From Flavobacteria bacterium GWA2_35_26 (lineage in GTDB: Bacteria; Bacteroidota; Bacteroidia; Flavobacteriales; Flavobacteriaceae): a DNA stretch of 64,000 nucleotides. Location: NCBI GenBank assembly GCA_001800905.1, contig MGWH01000002.1:124001-188000 (forward strand). Direction: 5' to 3'. The notes under the pieces were generated by a model, which worked only from the letters and a program-made list of their open reading frames with translations, was not told the DNA's origin and searched no databases. Below, piece after piece: positions 9,881-18,914 of this stretch. The position numbers and the translations under genes were made by a program. Numbering within the stretch: position 1 is the first letter of the stretch; each line of letters opens with the position of its first letter.

Positions 9881-9912
9881 AAAAAAAATCCGAAACCACA
9901 AGGTTTCGGATT
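9881..9912 (-). terminator. Intrinsic terminator of accA
   Basis: A perfect stem tccgaaacc / ggtttcgga closes a short ACAA loop, with A's at 9881-9888 giving a U-run on the minus strand. It lies just past the accA stop. Confidence 0.85.
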
Positions 9913-9933
9913 AAGTATCTATTTGTAAGAATA

Positions 9934-10887
9934 TTAGTCTTTAAAATGCCCCATTGCAAGGTATTTCTCATATCGCTGCGCTAATAATTCTTCTGTTGAT
10001 AAGTCTTTCAACTCATTGTATCCTTTCATAATATATTGCTCCACCGTTTTGAAAGTACTTTCTCTATCGAAATGTGCTCCTCCTAATGGTTCTGGAATAA
10101 TATCATCAATTAGTTTTTGCTTTTTCATGTCGGAAGAAGTCAATTTCAAAGCTTCAGCAGCTTGTTCTTTGTATTCCCAACTTTTCCAAAGAATAGATGA
10201 ACACGATTCTGGTGAGATTACAGAATACCAAGTATTCTCTAACATATACACTTTATCGCCTACACCAATTCCTAATGCTCCACCAGATGCTCCTTCTCCA
10301 ACAATAACGGTAATTACAGGCACTTTCAAGCGAACCATTTCAAAAATATTTCTAGCAATTGCTTCTCCTTGTCCGCGCTCTTCCGCTTCTAAACCTGGAT
10401 AAGCTCCTGGGGTATCTACTAAAGTGACAATTGGAATACCAAATTTCTCCGCCATTTTCATCAAACGCAAGGCTTTTCTGTATCCTTCTGGGTTTGCCAT
10501 ACCAAAGTTACGGTATTGACGCGTTTTGGTGTTGTATCCTTTTTGTTGGCCAATGATCATAAACGATTGACCCGCAATTTTTCCTAATCCACCCACCATC
10601 GCTTTATCATCTTTAAAACCACGGTCACCGTGCAATTCTAAAAAAGTATCCCCGCAAAGTGCATTGATATGGTCTAAAGTGTACGGTCTATTTGGGTGTC
10701 TTGACAATTGAACACGTTGCCAAGCAGTTAAGTTTTTGTATATATTACGTTTGGTTTCTTCTAACTTTTTGTTGATTTGTTTGCATGTATTGGTTACATC
10801 AACATCTGATTCTTTACCAATAACAACACATTTTTCTAACTGATCTTCTAATTCTTTGATAGGAAGTTCAAAATCTAAATATTCCAT
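9934..10887 (-). CDS. accA: Acetyl-CoA carboxylase carboxyltransferase subunit alpha
   Basis: A 317-residue protein of normal length. With AccD it transfers the carboxyl group from biotin to acetyl-CoA to make malonyl-CoA for fatty-acid synthesis in the cytosol. The N-terminal helical segment ([20 protein letters not shown]), the crotonase-like core with [21 protein letters not shown], and the oxyanion region [11 protein letters not shown] are all clear. It is monocistronic here; accD is not in the window. Confidence 0.97.
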   Translation of the reverse strand: MEYLDFELPIKELEDQLEKCVVIGKESDVDVTNTCKQINKKLEETKRNIYKNLTAWQRVQLSRHPNRPYTLDHINALCGDTFLELHGDRGFKDDKAMVGGLGKIAGQSFMIIGQQKGYNTKTRQYRNFGMANPEGYRKALRLMKMAEKFGIPIVTLVDTPGAYPGLEAEERGQGEAIARNIFEMVRLKVPVITVIVGEGASGGALGIGVGDKVYMLENTWYSVISPESCSSILWKSWEYKEQAAEALKLTSSDMKKQKLIDDIIPEPLGGAHFDRESTFKTVEQYIMKGYNELKDLSTEELLAQRYEKYLAMGHFKD

Positions 10888-10924
10888 GGAGTTGTAGTGT
10901 TATTTATTTTTCCGATTAGAACTG

Positions 10925-10932
10925 CAAATATA
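10925..10932 (-). promoter_or_regulatory. Putative -7 box of accA promoter
   Basis: A perfect minus-strand TATATTTG lies 37 nt upstream of the accA ATG. I do not see a convincing -33 partner at the usual spacing. Confidence 0.4.
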
Positions 10933-10996
10933 AAATTTAAAATCGTTTGACAGTCCTAAATTTCGATTTAAGTGCAAAAAATTGCATTGTTTTTAG

Positions 10997-11881
10997 TTAT
11001 TCTTTGGCTTTGTAATAGTGTTTAATCACCCCGTTTAAAATGACCGTAATGACAATAATTAAAGCGCCAATATAAAACTCAGTGCTCATCTTTTCTTTTC
11101 CACCAATGATAAAATAGGCTAATACAATTCCGTACACCGGCTCTAGATTTGTCGTCAGCATCACGGTATACGGAGTCAATTTACGCATGACACGAACAGA
11201 GGCCGTAAAAGCATAAGCTGTACAAACCGAAGCCAAAATAAAAAGCCAAATCCAATTGTTAACCGAAAGTTCAAAGAAATCTTTTGTGAATTTTCCCTGA
11301 ATAATAAAATAGATTGAAATAAAGAAAAAACCAGACAGGAATTCATAAAATGTAATAACCGAAGGATCGTGTTTTACAATTAATTTCCCATTCATTAAAG
11401 TAAATAAAACCCCTAAAATAATGGAGGCTAAAGCAAAAAATACGCCGTTGATATAACCGCTTTCTACTTGAAGTATTAAAGACAATCCCGCAATAATAAT
11501 TACCCCAAAAAACACTTCGTACCAGAGTACTTTTCGTCCATAAAAAATGGGTTCCAATAAAGAAGCAAAAAAAGCGCCCAATGAAAATACTGAAAGTGTA
11601 ATCGACACATTCGAAATATGAATCGCTTGAAAAAAGAAAATCCAGTGCAACGCAATCAACAATCCAACAAATACTAATTGCAATAATTCTCGAACAGGTA
11701 TGCTAAAAGACTTTTTCTTGGCCACTAAAAATAATCCAATAAAACCACTTGCGATAAGCATTCGGTACCAAACTAAGTCATCTGCAGGGATTGTAATTAA
11801 TGCGCCTAAAATGGCTGTAAACCCCCAAATAAATACAATCAAATGAAGATTGAGGTAGCTCTTCAGATTATCGTTTTGCAT
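10997..11881 (-). CDS. EamA/DMT-superfamily transporter
   Basis: 294 residues with about ten hydrophobic segments, in two repeats of five, as in the drug/metabolite transporter (EamA) family of the inner membrane. The repeat starts are LHLIVFIWGFTAILGALIT and INGVFFALASIILGVLFTL. The family exports amino acids or other small metabolites; the substrate is not readable. Its start overlaps the end of the LptF/G-like gene by 14 nt, so it is the last gene of the tgt operon. The C-terminus is lysine-rich and cytosolic by the positive-inside rule. Confidence 0.88.
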   Translation of the reverse strand: MQNDNLKSYLNLHLIVFIWGFTAILGALITIPADDLVWYRMLIASGFIGLFLVAKKKSFSIPVRELLQLVFVGLLIALHWIFFFQAIHISNVSITLSVFSLGAFFASLLEPIFYGRKVLWYEVFFGVIIIAGLSLILQVESGYINGVFFALASIILGVLFTLMNGKLIVKHDPSVITFYEFLSGFFFISIYFIIQGKFTKDFFELSVNNWIWLFILASVCTAYAFTASVRVMRKLTPYTVMLTTNLEPVYGIVLAYFIIGGKEKMSTEFYIGALIIVITVILNGVIKHYYKAKE

Positions 11882-12962
11882 GTCGTAAAAGGTAATACGC
11901 TAAGATTCCAAAAAGCAAATTAGGAGTCCAAACCGCAATAAGTGGAGAAAAACTAGTTTTTTCGGCAAAGACACCAAAAATTTTATCTAAAAACACAAAG
12001 GAAAAGGCCACAGCAATTCCGATGGCTAAATTCATTCCCATTCCGCCTCTTCGTTTCATGGCCGAAACCGAAACAGCGATAATCGTCAAAATAAATGCCG
12101 AAATTGGAATACTGAACTTTTTATAATATACTACTAAGTAAATATTGATATTGGAAGAACCTCTTTTCTTTTCTTTGTTGATAAAATCATATAGTTTACC
12201 TAAAGGAAGTGTTTCAGCGATATACACCACCGGAGCCAAATCTTCCAAATCAAATTTAAATTTCATTTTTTTCTCAGGTACTTTTTCAATCTTATCACCC
12301 ATAGGACCGACCGTCCGTTTTGTATATTCAAAAAGTGTATAATTTTTTTCTTTTGGATTCCATTGAATTCGTGCAGCGGTAATTTTATAGGTTAACTTTT
12401 CTTTGTCAAAATTTTCCAACGAAAAATTATAGGCTGTTTTGGTTTCGTTATTAAAACTGTTTACATAGATAAACTCAGTGTCACTAATTTGTCGGTACAC
12501 ATCGGTATTGTCCCCTTGCATCAGCTGTTGCCCACCCGTTCGTAAATAAGTATACCTAAAGTTATTAAATCCTTCGCTAGCAATTGGAACCAAATAAAAT
12601 CCCATAAATAAGACAATAACTGATACTATAGAAGCACCAATTATAAAAGGACGCAGGAATCGCGTGAACGAAATACCTGAACTTAAAATGGCAATAATTT
12701 CGGTGTTGTTAGCCAATTTAGAAGTAAACCAAATCACCGATAAAAACAAAAATATCGGAAAAAGCATGTTGGTGAAATATATGGTGAAATTGAAATAATA
12801 CACCAATATTTTATTCAAAGGTACCTGATTTTTAATCATCATATTGACCTTTTCAGAAACGTCAACAACAATTCCGATGGGAACAAATAACAAAAGCATC
12901 ACGGTAAAAGTGACCAAGTAGCGCTTTAAGATGTATTTATCTAGTATTGTTAATTTGTTCAT
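11868..12962 (-). CDS. LptF/LptG family permease (lipopolysaccharide export)
   Basis: A 364-residue inner-membrane protein with membrane segments near the N-terminus (about 15-115) and three at the C-terminus (about 275-360), separated by a large periplasmic beta-rich domain. This is the YjgP/YjgQ layout. The opening LTILDKYILKRYLVTFTVMLL is typical. In the Lpt system LptF and LptG form the permease that hands LPS from LptB2 to LptC/A. Whether this one is F or G cannot be decided. It sits 9 nt after tgt and overlaps the EamA gene. Confidence 0.92.
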   Translation of the reverse strand: MNKLTILDKYILKRYLVTFTVMLLLFVPIGIVVDVSEKVNMMIKNQVPLNKILVYYFNFTIYFTNMLFPIFLFLSVIWFTSKLANNTEIIAILSSGISFTRFLRPFIIGASIVSVIVLFMGFYLVPIASEGFNNFRYTYLRTGGQQLMQGDNTDVYRQISDTEFIYVNSFNNETKTAYNFSLENFDKEKLTYKITAARIQWNPKEKNYTLFEYTKRTVGPMGDKIEKVPEKKMKFKFDLEDLAPVVYIAETLPLGKLYDFINKEKKRGSSNINIYLVVYYKKFSIPISAFILTIIAVSVSAMKRRGGMGMNLAIGIAVAFSFVFLDKIFGVFAEKTSFSPLIAVWTPNLLFGILAYYLLRHAKR

Positions 12963-12971
12963 GAGAAAAAA

Positions 12972-14102
12972 TTATAATCGTTGGCTCATGTTTTTGACCA
13001 TCATTTCTTTCCAAGGTCTAAAATCACCCGCTAAGATATGTTTTCTAGCTTCACGAACCAACCACATATAAAATCCTAAATTATGGATCGTTGCAATTTG
13101 TTTTCCAAGAAATTCATTGGCAGCAAAAAGGTGACGCAAATAGGCCTTAGTATATTCAGTATCAACGAAAGTAATTCCCATTTCGTCGATGGGTGAAAAA
13201 TCAGCTTCCCATTTTTTATTTTTGATGTTGATGGTACCGTTTGCTGTAAACAACATACCGTTTCTTGCGTTACGGGTAGGCATTACACAATCAAACATAT
13301 CAATTCCCAATGCTATATTTTCCAAAATATTAATTGGCGTTCCCACTCCCATTAAATAACGAGGTTTGTCTTCGGGCAAAATTTCGCATACTACTTCTGT
13401 CATAGCATACATTTCTTCAGCCGGTTCTCCAACAGATAGTCCTCCAATAGCATTTCCTTGCTGACCTGAATTGGCAATATATTCAGCAGATTGTCTGCGT
13501 AAATCTTTGTAGGTACTTCCTTGAACTATGGGGAAAAAAGTTTGCTCGTAGCCGTATTTAAAAGGTAAGTTATCCAAATGATTGATACAACGATCCAACC
13601 AACGGTGAGTCATGTGCATCGAGCGTTTGGCATAATTATAATCGCAAGGATACGGCGTACATTCATCAAAAGCCATAATGATATCAGCACCAATGGTACG
13701 TTGAATTTCCATCACATTTTCAGGTGTGAAAAAATGATAGGATCCGTCAATATGGGATTTGAATTTTACGCCTTCTTCTTTAATCTTTCTATTAGCCGAA
13801 AGCGAATACACTTGGTATCCACCGGAATCTGTCAAAATATTACGATCCCAATTCATGAATTTATGCAATCCACCTGCTTTTTCTAAAATTTCAGTTTGTG
13901 GACGCAAATACAAATGATAGGTATTCCCTAAAATAATATCTGGATTGATGTCATTTTTCAATTCGCGTTGGTGAACTCCTTTTACTGAAGCCACAGTTCC
14001 AACAGGCATAAAAATAGGGGTTTCAATCAGACCGTGATCGGTAGTTATACTTCCGGCTCTCGCTTTCGATTGGGAATCTTTTTGTAATAAATCAAACTTC
14101 AT
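12972..14102 (-). CDS. tgt: Queuine/preQ1 tRNA-ribosyltransferase lacking the zinc cysteines
   Basis: TGT swaps guanine 34 of GUN-anticodon tRNAs for preQ1 in queuosine synthesis. The 376-residue barrel keeps the base-binding Asp92 (TDSGGYQ), GGLSVGEP at 221-228, and nucleophile Asp272 in MFDCVMPTRNARNG. However, the zinc ligands are missing. Aligned without gaps to the Zymomonas enzyme (Cys318, Cys320, Cys323, His349), the residues here are Gly310, Thr312, Asp315 and His341, so only the histidine is kept. The substrate-site residues remain, so I expect an active enzyme with a zinc-free C-terminal subdomain. First gene of a three-gene operon. Confidence 0.95.
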   Translation of the reverse strand: MKFDLLQKDSQSKARAGSITTDHGLIETPIFMPVGTVASVKGVHQRELKNDINPDIILGNTYHLYLRPQTEILEKAGGLHKFMNWDRNILTDSGGYQVYSLSANRKIKEEGVKFKSHIDGSYHFFTPENVMEIQRTIGADIIMAFDECTPYPCDYNYAKRSMHMTHRWLDRCINHLDNLPFKYGYEQTFFPIVQGSTYKDLRRQSAEYIANSGQQGNAIGGLSVGEPAEEMYAMTEVVCEILPEDKPRYLMGVGTPINILENIALGIDMFDCVMPTRNARNGMLFTANGTINIKNKKWEADFSPIDEMGITFVDTEYTKAYLRHLFAANEFLGKQIATIHNLGFYMWLVREARKHILAGDFRPWKEMMVKNMSQRL

Positions 14103-14121
14103 ATTGGCTTTTTTCAGTCGG

Positions 14122-14152
14122 CAAAGATAGGCTAATTTGAATCCTTTTTAAA
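14122..14152 (-). promoter_or_regulatory. Putative promoter of the tgt operon
   Basis: Minus-strand TATCTTTG (-7, 14122-14129) with TTTA (-33, 14149-14152) at a 19-nt spacing, 19 nt upstream of the tgt ATG. Confidence 0.5.
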
Positions 14153-14170
14153 AAATTTTCCCAAATTGAA

Positions 14171-14200
14171 TTTATAAAACCATTCAAACACTTATTTTTG
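14171..14200 (+). promoter_or_regulatory. Putative rlmD promoter
   Basis: TTTA (14171-14174), 18 nt, TATTTTTG (14193-14200). The ATG at 14205 lies right after the -7 box, which would give an almost leaderless message. Confidence 0.4.
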
Positions 14201-14204
14201 CGCT

Positions 14205-15617
14205 ATGGCAAGAAAAAATACAGACAAAGTTGTCTTTCATCAAATAAAAGTCCTTGATGCTGGTGCAAAAGGCGTATCGGTAGCAAAAGCGCCCGACGGA
14301 AAAGTAATCTTTATCCCAAATGTAGTTCCTGGAGATGTCGTAGATGTGCAAACTTTCAAGAAACGCAAAGCGTTTTACGAAGGAAAAGCAGTGAAATTTC
14401 ATGAATTTTCAGAACACCGAATTGAACCTATTTGCGAACATTTTGGAGTTTGTGGCGGTTGTAAATGGCAAAACATGAACTACAGCCAACAATTGTATTA
14501 CAAACAAAACGAGGTAAAAAACCATTTGCAACGCATTGGAAAAATTGAACTTCCTGAATTCGAACCCATTTTAGGTTCTGAAAAACAATTTTTCTACAGA
14601 AACAAAATGGAATTTTCATTTTCGAATAGCCGTTGGTTAACCGAACAAGAAATCGAAAGCACCGACGATTTAGGCAATAGAAATGCTTTAGGATTTCACA
14701 TTCCAAAAATGTGGGATAAAATCTTGGACATCAACAAATGCCATTTGCAAGAAGATCCGTCAAATGCAATTCGCAATGAAATTAGGGCTTTTGCCAATGC
14801 TAACGGATTGACTTTCTTCAACCCAAGAGCACACGAAGGTCTGTTGCGTACGTTAATGTTGCGTACCGCTTCAACTGGGGAAATCATGGTATTGATTCAG
14901 TTTTTTGAAGATAACAAAGTCAATAGAGAATTGATTTTAGATCACATCTACGAAAAATTCCCGCAGATTACTTCCTTACAATTTGTAGTCAATAATAAGG
15001 CAAACGATACTTTATACGATACTAACATTCAACTATACAAAGGTCGCGATTACATTTTGGAAGAAATGGAAGGTTTGAAATTTAGCATTAATGCCAAATC
15101 TTTTTACCAAACAAATTCCGATCAAGCGTACGAATTGTATAAAATCACCCGCGATTTTGCTGGACTTACAGGAAGTGAAACCGTATATGATTTGTATACC
15201 GGAACCGGAACTATTGCACAGTTTGTATCCAAAAAGGCTAAAAAAGTAATTGGGGTAGAAAGCGTTCCTGAAGCAATCAGTGATGCAAAAGCCAATGCCA
15301 AACGAAACGAAATTACTAATTGCGAATTCTTTGTTGGAGACATGAAAGTAGTTTTTAACGAAAACTTTATTGCGCAACATGGTAAACCGGATGTGATTAT
15401 CACCGACCCACCACGAGACGGAATGCACAAAGACGTGATCGAACAAATTCTAAAAATTGAACCTCAAAAAGTAGTCTATGTAAGTTGTAACTCAGCTACA
15501 CAAGCTCGTGATTTGGCCTTGATGGACGAAAAATACAAAGTAACACGAGTGCGACCTGTGGATATGTTTCCACAAACGCATCATGTTGAAAATGTTGTAC
15601 TTTTGGAGAAACGTTAG
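14205..15617 (+). CDS. rlmD: 23S rRNA (uracil-C5)-methyltransferase, RlmD/RumA type
   Basis: A 470-residue SAM-dependent enzyme that makes 5-methyluridine in 23S rRNA. An N-terminal TRAM domain (about 10-65) is followed by the [4Fe-4S] ligands Cys77, Cys83, Cys86 and Cys179, the spacing seen in RumA. The SAM motif VYDLYTGTGTIAQFV and the DPPRDGMH motif follow, then the nucleophile cysteine in VYVSCNSATQARDL. I call it RlmD rather than TrmA because of the Fe-S cysteines and TRAM domain; RlmC/RlmCD-type specificity cannot be excluded. The DUF6452 gene follows 4 nt later. Confidence 0.9.
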   Translation: MARKNTDKVVFHQIKVLDAGAKGVSVAKAPDGKVIFIPNVVPGDVVDVQTFKKRKAFYEGKAVKFHEFSEHRIEPICEHFGVCGGCKWQNMNYSQQLYYKQNEVKNHLQRIGKIELPEFEPILGSEKQFFYRNKMEFSFSNSRWLTEQEIESTDDLGNRNALGFHIPKMWDKILDINKCHLQEDPSNAIRNEIRAFANANGLTFFNPRAHEGLLRTLMLRTASTGEIMVLIQFFEDNKVNRELILDHIYEKFPQITSLQFVVNNKANDTLYDTNIQLYKGRDYILEEMEGLKFSINAKSFYQTNSDQAYELYKITRDFAGLTGSETVYDLYTGTGTIAQFVSKKAKKVIGVESVPEAISDAKANAKRNEITNCEFFVGDMKVVFNENFIAQHGKPDVIITDPPRDGMHKDVIEQILKIEPQKVVYVSCNSATQARDLALMDEKYKVTRVRPVDMFPQTHHVENVVLLEKR

Positions 15618-15621
15618 TCAA

Positions 15622-16164
15622 ATGAAAAAAGGTATCCTGCTATTAGTTGCTCTTGTATCTGTCTTTTTCTCCAGTTGTGAAAAAGACGATATCTGCGATG
15701 CAAATACCGTAACTACTCCCCGATTGGTTCTTACTTTTTATGACATCAACAATCCAAGTGTTTTAAAGAATGTAAATCAGTTGAAAGTAGTTGGAGAAGG
15801 AATGACAGAAGGGATTGTATTTAGTGCTACAGCAATTGGTGATTCAAAATATGTCACCAATGCGAATACCATTTCTCTTCCATTAAAAGTAGATCAAGAT
15901 GTGAGTACGTATACTTTAATTTTTAATTCTGGAAATTCAAATCCTAATGTAGTCTTTACCGATAAAATCCAAATCAATTATAGTCGTATCAACTCATTTG
16001 TATCAAGAGCTTGTGGATTTAAAACGAATTTCAGTTTACGCCCTAACAATCCAATTACACATACTGCAGTTCCATCAACAAGCGGCAAATGGATTCAATA
16101 TATTTCAGTAGAAAAAACAAACATAGAAAATGAAAATGAAACACATATTAAACTTTTCTTCTAG
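15622..16164 (+). CDS. DUF6452 family lipoprotein
   Basis: 180 residues from the ATG at 15622. An in-frame ATG 39 nt earlier lies inside rlmD, so the later one, which starts a proper signal sequence, is chosen. The lipobox FSSC places the lipidated cysteine at residue 19, so the mature protein is a membrane-anchored lipoprotein. The sequence resembles the DUF6452 family of Flavobacteriia; function unknown. It lies 4 nt after rlmD and overlaps the DUF6048 gene by 35 nt. That tight coupling suggests the two envelope proteins work together. Confidence 0.8.
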   Translation: MKKGILLLVALVSVFFSSCEKDDICDANTVTTPRLVLTFYDINNPSVLKNVNQLKVVGEGMTEGIVFSATAIGDSKYVTNANTISLPLKVDQDVSTYTLIFNSGNSNPNVVFTDKIQINYSRINSFVSRACGFKTNFSLRPNNPITHTAVPSTSGKWIQYISVEKTNIENENETHIKLFF

Positions 16165-16876
16165 TCTTTGTTTTTTGCTGATGTTCACATTGGCACAAGC
16201 CCAAGTAAAACCAGATGCTACATCAGATGTAGAGCAAATTGCAGATAGTATTCCGGTAAAAAAAGACCGTTATGGACTTCGAGTAGGGGTTGATTTGTTC
16301 AAATTAACCCGAGGTTTTTATGACAAAAACTACAAAGGGATTGAACTTACGGGAGATTTTCGATGGAATAAAAAATACTATTTAGCCGCCGAACTTGGAA
16401 ACGAAAATAAAACCACCGAAGACGATCGATTGACCACAAACAGTAAAGGTTCCTACTTAAAAGCCGGTTTTGATTACAATATGTATGAAAATTGGCTAGA
16501 CATGGAAAACATTATTTCAATTGGTTTACGCTATGGTTTTAGTACCTTCAGCCAGGAATTATATAGCTACAAAATTTACAATCCTAACCCGTATTGGGGA
16601 GAATTAGCTGCCATTCCTGCTAATCAAGAATTCAATGGATTAAGCGCCAGTTGGATTGAAGTTGTAACTGGGATGAAAGCCAAAATGTTCAACAATGTTT
16701 TTGTGGGATTTAGTGTGCAGTTAAAAACCTTGGTTACCAATAAAAAACCAGATGGTTTTGATAATTTATATATCCCTGGTTTCAACAGAACGTACAATGG
16801 TAGTTTCGGAATTGGTTTTAATTATAGCGTGACCTATTTTGTTCCGCTGTACAAAAAGAAAGTGGTTGTTAAATAA
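16130..16876 (+). CDS. DUF6048 family envelope protein
   Basis: 248 residues with a signal peptide ending near AQA (about residue 24). The mature part is rich in alternating aromatic and polar residues (YLAAELGNENKTTED, GFDYNMYENW, SIGLRYGFSTFSQ) and ends in a stretch resembling the last strands of a small outer-membrane beta-barrel (GSFGIGFNYSVTYFVPLY). I recognise it as DUF6048, a flavobacterial family that recurs next to DUF6452. Role unknown; an outer-membrane location is inferred from the strand pattern. Confidence 0.75.
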   Translation: MKMKHILNFSSSLCFLLMFTLAQAQVKPDATSDVEQIADSIPVKKDRYGLRVGVDLFKLTRGFYDKNYKGIELTGDFRWNKKYYLAAELGNENKTTEDDRLTTNSKGSYLKAGFDYNMYENWLDMENIISIGLRYGFSTFSQELYSYKIYNPNPYWGELAAIPANQEFNGLSASWIEVVTGMKAKMFNNVFVGFSVQLKTLVTNKKPDGFDNLYIPGFNRTYNGSFGIGFNYSVTYFVPLYKKKVVVK

Positions 16877-16890
16877 TTGATTCCAATCAT

Positions 16891-17307
16891 TTAACTTCTA
16901 TGAAAGTGGATAGTAGATTTACATAGAACTTCTAACACATCTAAATCAATATCGAGTAATTTATTAATATAAATACAGGCTTTACCTATCTTAAATTTTC
17001 CTAGTTTATTTAAAAGCTCAGTATTATTTTGTTGTGGGGTGTAAACATATAGGGAAAAAGCTTTTTTCCTTGGCGAAAATCCAATAAGCAAACAATCACC
17101 CTCATGGCCACTTGCATATTTATAATGATAACTTCCAAAACCAATAATTGTAGGACCCCACATTTTTGGTTCAAAACCTGACCATTTTTTCATTAACTCA
17201 ATCAGTTGCAAACTATCTTCTCGCTTATGTTTGTCATCAACAAATGAATTAATAAAATCGGATACCTGAATTTCAGTTACTTTAGTTTTATTCTCTTTAC
17301 CCATCAA
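16891..17307 (-). CDS. DUF1801 domain-containing protein
   Basis: A 138-residue soluble protein with the DUF1801 (YdhG-like) signature: a helical opening (VSDFINSFVDDKHKREDSLQL), then MWGPTIIGFGSYHYKYASG and LIGFSPRKKAFSLYVY. The family has a small alpha-beta fold of unknown biochemical role, widespread in bacteria. The first two codons are both ATG, so the start may be at 17304. It faces the DUF6048 gene tail to tail. Confidence 0.85.
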   Translation of the reverse strand: MMGKENKTKVTEIQVSDFINSFVDDKHKREDSLQLIELMKKWSGFEPKMWGPTIIGFGSYHYKYASGHEGDCLLIGFSPRKKAFSLYVYTPQQNNTELLNKLGKFKIGKACIYINKLLDIDLDVLEVLCKSTIHFHRS

Positions 17308-17349
17308 TATAACTTGTTATGAAATTGATAAATTATGAAATCAAATTCT

Positions 17350-17583
17350 TCACAATTCTTTAATTCCTTTTACAAAAAGCCAAGACATAAATAGTTTTTC
17401 ACCATCCCTAGTTTTCACTGCTTGGAATTTAGGAGACAAAATGGTGCCTACTACAAAAGCCGTGAACGGAACAAAAAGTCCTGTCAAATCGGTGTATTTG
17501 AAAATCAAAAAACGAAAAGAGATAAACAAGATAGCAAAACTACCCAACTGATATAAAAACGCTCTTAATTGTAATTTAGTCAT
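17350..17583 (-). CDS. Small hypothetical membrane protein (77 residues)
   Basis: Two hydrophobic helices are visible (about 8-28, AFLYQLGSFAILFISFRFLIF, and 33-52, LTGLFVPFTAFVVGTILSPK). A short basic tail follows that ends in WLFVKGIKEL. I do not recognise a named family. It lies 12 nt after the RlmL-like gene on the same strand and is probably co-transcribed with it. Confidence 0.7.
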   Translation of the reverse strand: MTKLQLRAFLYQLGSFAILFISFRFLIFKYTDLTGLFVPFTAFVVGTILSPKFQAVKTRDGEKLFMSWLFVKGIKEL

Positions 17584-17595
17584 ATTATCTATTTT

Positions 17596-18765
17596 TTATT
17601 CTTTATCGGCAACTTGAAACTTGGTGCGTTTGCTTCCCTCATACATTTCGTATTTTACCAATCGGGCTTCCAAACTCGCATTGAACAATTTAATTTTGCG
17701 AGAGGGCTTCAATCCTACAAACTTCAAGGCTTCTAAATTGGCTGTAATAAACCAAGCATTCGTTCCCGGATACCCTTTTTTCAACGTATCTCCAATATTT
17801 TTATAAAACTCTTCCATATGAATGTCCAATCGTTCGTCATACGGCGGATTGAAAACCATATGTAGTTTTCCTTGCGATTGCTTTTCAGTATCAAAAAAGT
17901 TGTCTTCGGCAATGGTTACATAATCTTCCAAGTTGGCATTGCGAATATTATCTTTGGCTTTACTCACAGCACTTGGCGCCTTATCGTACCCTTTAATGGT
18001 GTAATGAAATTCTTTTACTTTCTTCATCAAACTGTTGACAATTTGGTCAAATAAATCATTGTCCCAATCGTTCCATTTTTCGAAAGCAAATTCTTTACGA
18101 TTGATATTGGCTGGAATAGCACAGGCAATCATAGCGGCTTCCGCCAAAAAAGTTCCAGAACCACACATAGGGTCTAAAAAATCACTTTGTCCTTCCCAAC
18201 CTGAAAGTAATAAAATCCCGGCGGCCAAAACTTCGTTAATTGGAGCAATATTCGTAGCGGTACGGTAACCACGTTGGTGCAATGAATTTCCCGAAGTGTC
18301 CAAAGCTACCGAGACTTGGTCTTTGCCAATGTGAATATTGATGCGTAAATCAGGATAGGCTTTATCAATACTTGGACGTTGTCCTGTTCGTTCTCTAAAT
18401 TGATCTACAATCGCATCCTTACATTTTTGAGAAACAAATTCAGAATGATTAAAATGATCCGAATGAACCGTAGCGTCAATCACAAAAGTCTGATTGGCAT
18501 TCAAATACTTGGACCAGTTGATACCTGAAATTCCTTTGTACAAAGCATTCTCATTGTTAGCTCTAAAAGTATAAATCGGTTTCAAAATTTTCAAAGCCGT
18601 ACGCAAAGACAAATTCGCTTTGTACATAAATCCTTTGTCGCCTTTAAAACTGACCATTCGAATTCCTTGCTCTACATCTTGTGCGCCTAAATCTCTTAAT
18701 TCTTTAGCTAGTATCTCTTCAAAACCAAAAAAGGTTTTGGCAATCATTTTAAAATTTTCTTCCAT
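17596..18765 (-). CDS. THUMP-domain class I RNA methyltransferase (RlmL N-terminal type)
   Basis: 389 residues. An N-terminal region and THUMP domain (about 1-160) bind RNA. The Rossmann-fold methyltransferase follows with SAM motif DPMCGSGT at 198-205 and the N-methylating motif NPPY at 306-309. This is the layout of the half of E. coli RlmL that makes N2-methylguanosine in 23S rRNA. The C-terminal RlmK-like half is absent, as in most Bacteroidota and Firmicutes homologues. Exact target nucleotide is inferred, not shown. Confidence 0.88.
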   Translation of the reverse strand: MEENFKMIAKTFFGFEEILAKELRDLGAQDVEQGIRMVSFKGDKGFMYKANLSLRTALKILKPIYTFRANNENALYKGISGINWSKYLNANQTFVIDATVHSDHFNHSEFVSQKCKDAIVDQFRERTGQRPSIDKAYPDLRINIHIGKDQVSVALDTSGNSLHQRGYRTATNIAPINEVLAAGILLLSGWEGQSDFLDPMCGSGTFLAEAAMIACAIPANINRKEFAFEKWNDWDNDLFDQIVNSLMKKVKEFHYTIKGYDKAPSAVSKAKDNIRNANLEDYVTIAEDNFFDTEKQSQGKLHMVFNPPYDERLDIHMEEFYKNIGDTLKKGYPGTNAWFITANLEALKFVGLKPSRKIKLFNASLEARLVKYEMYEGSKRTKFQVADKE

Positions 18766-18878
18766 TTTTTCTAATCAATTCAACTGCTTTCACTTTATTT
18801 TAGTTGTTGCAGTACCCAAAAAACCCATCTAACGGATTTTGAATCCAAATATTAGGATTATTTTGTGCAAAAATACAC

Positions 18879-18886
18879 TAAATTTG
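18879..18886 (+). promoter_or_regulatory. Putative -7 box upstream of the methyltransferase run
   Basis: TAAATTTG fits the TAnnTTTG consensus and lies 28 nt before the ATG at 18915. The only TTTG upstream (18862-18865) is too close (13 nt) for a normal -33 box. Confidence 0.35.
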
Positions 18887-18914
18887 CTGACTTGAATTAA
18901 TAGAAAAAGAATAA

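Noticed and set aside
9793-9882. 30-codon N-terminal extension of dnaB
   Set aside because: The residues are unlike DnaB, and the ATG at 9792 gives the usual N-terminus and length.
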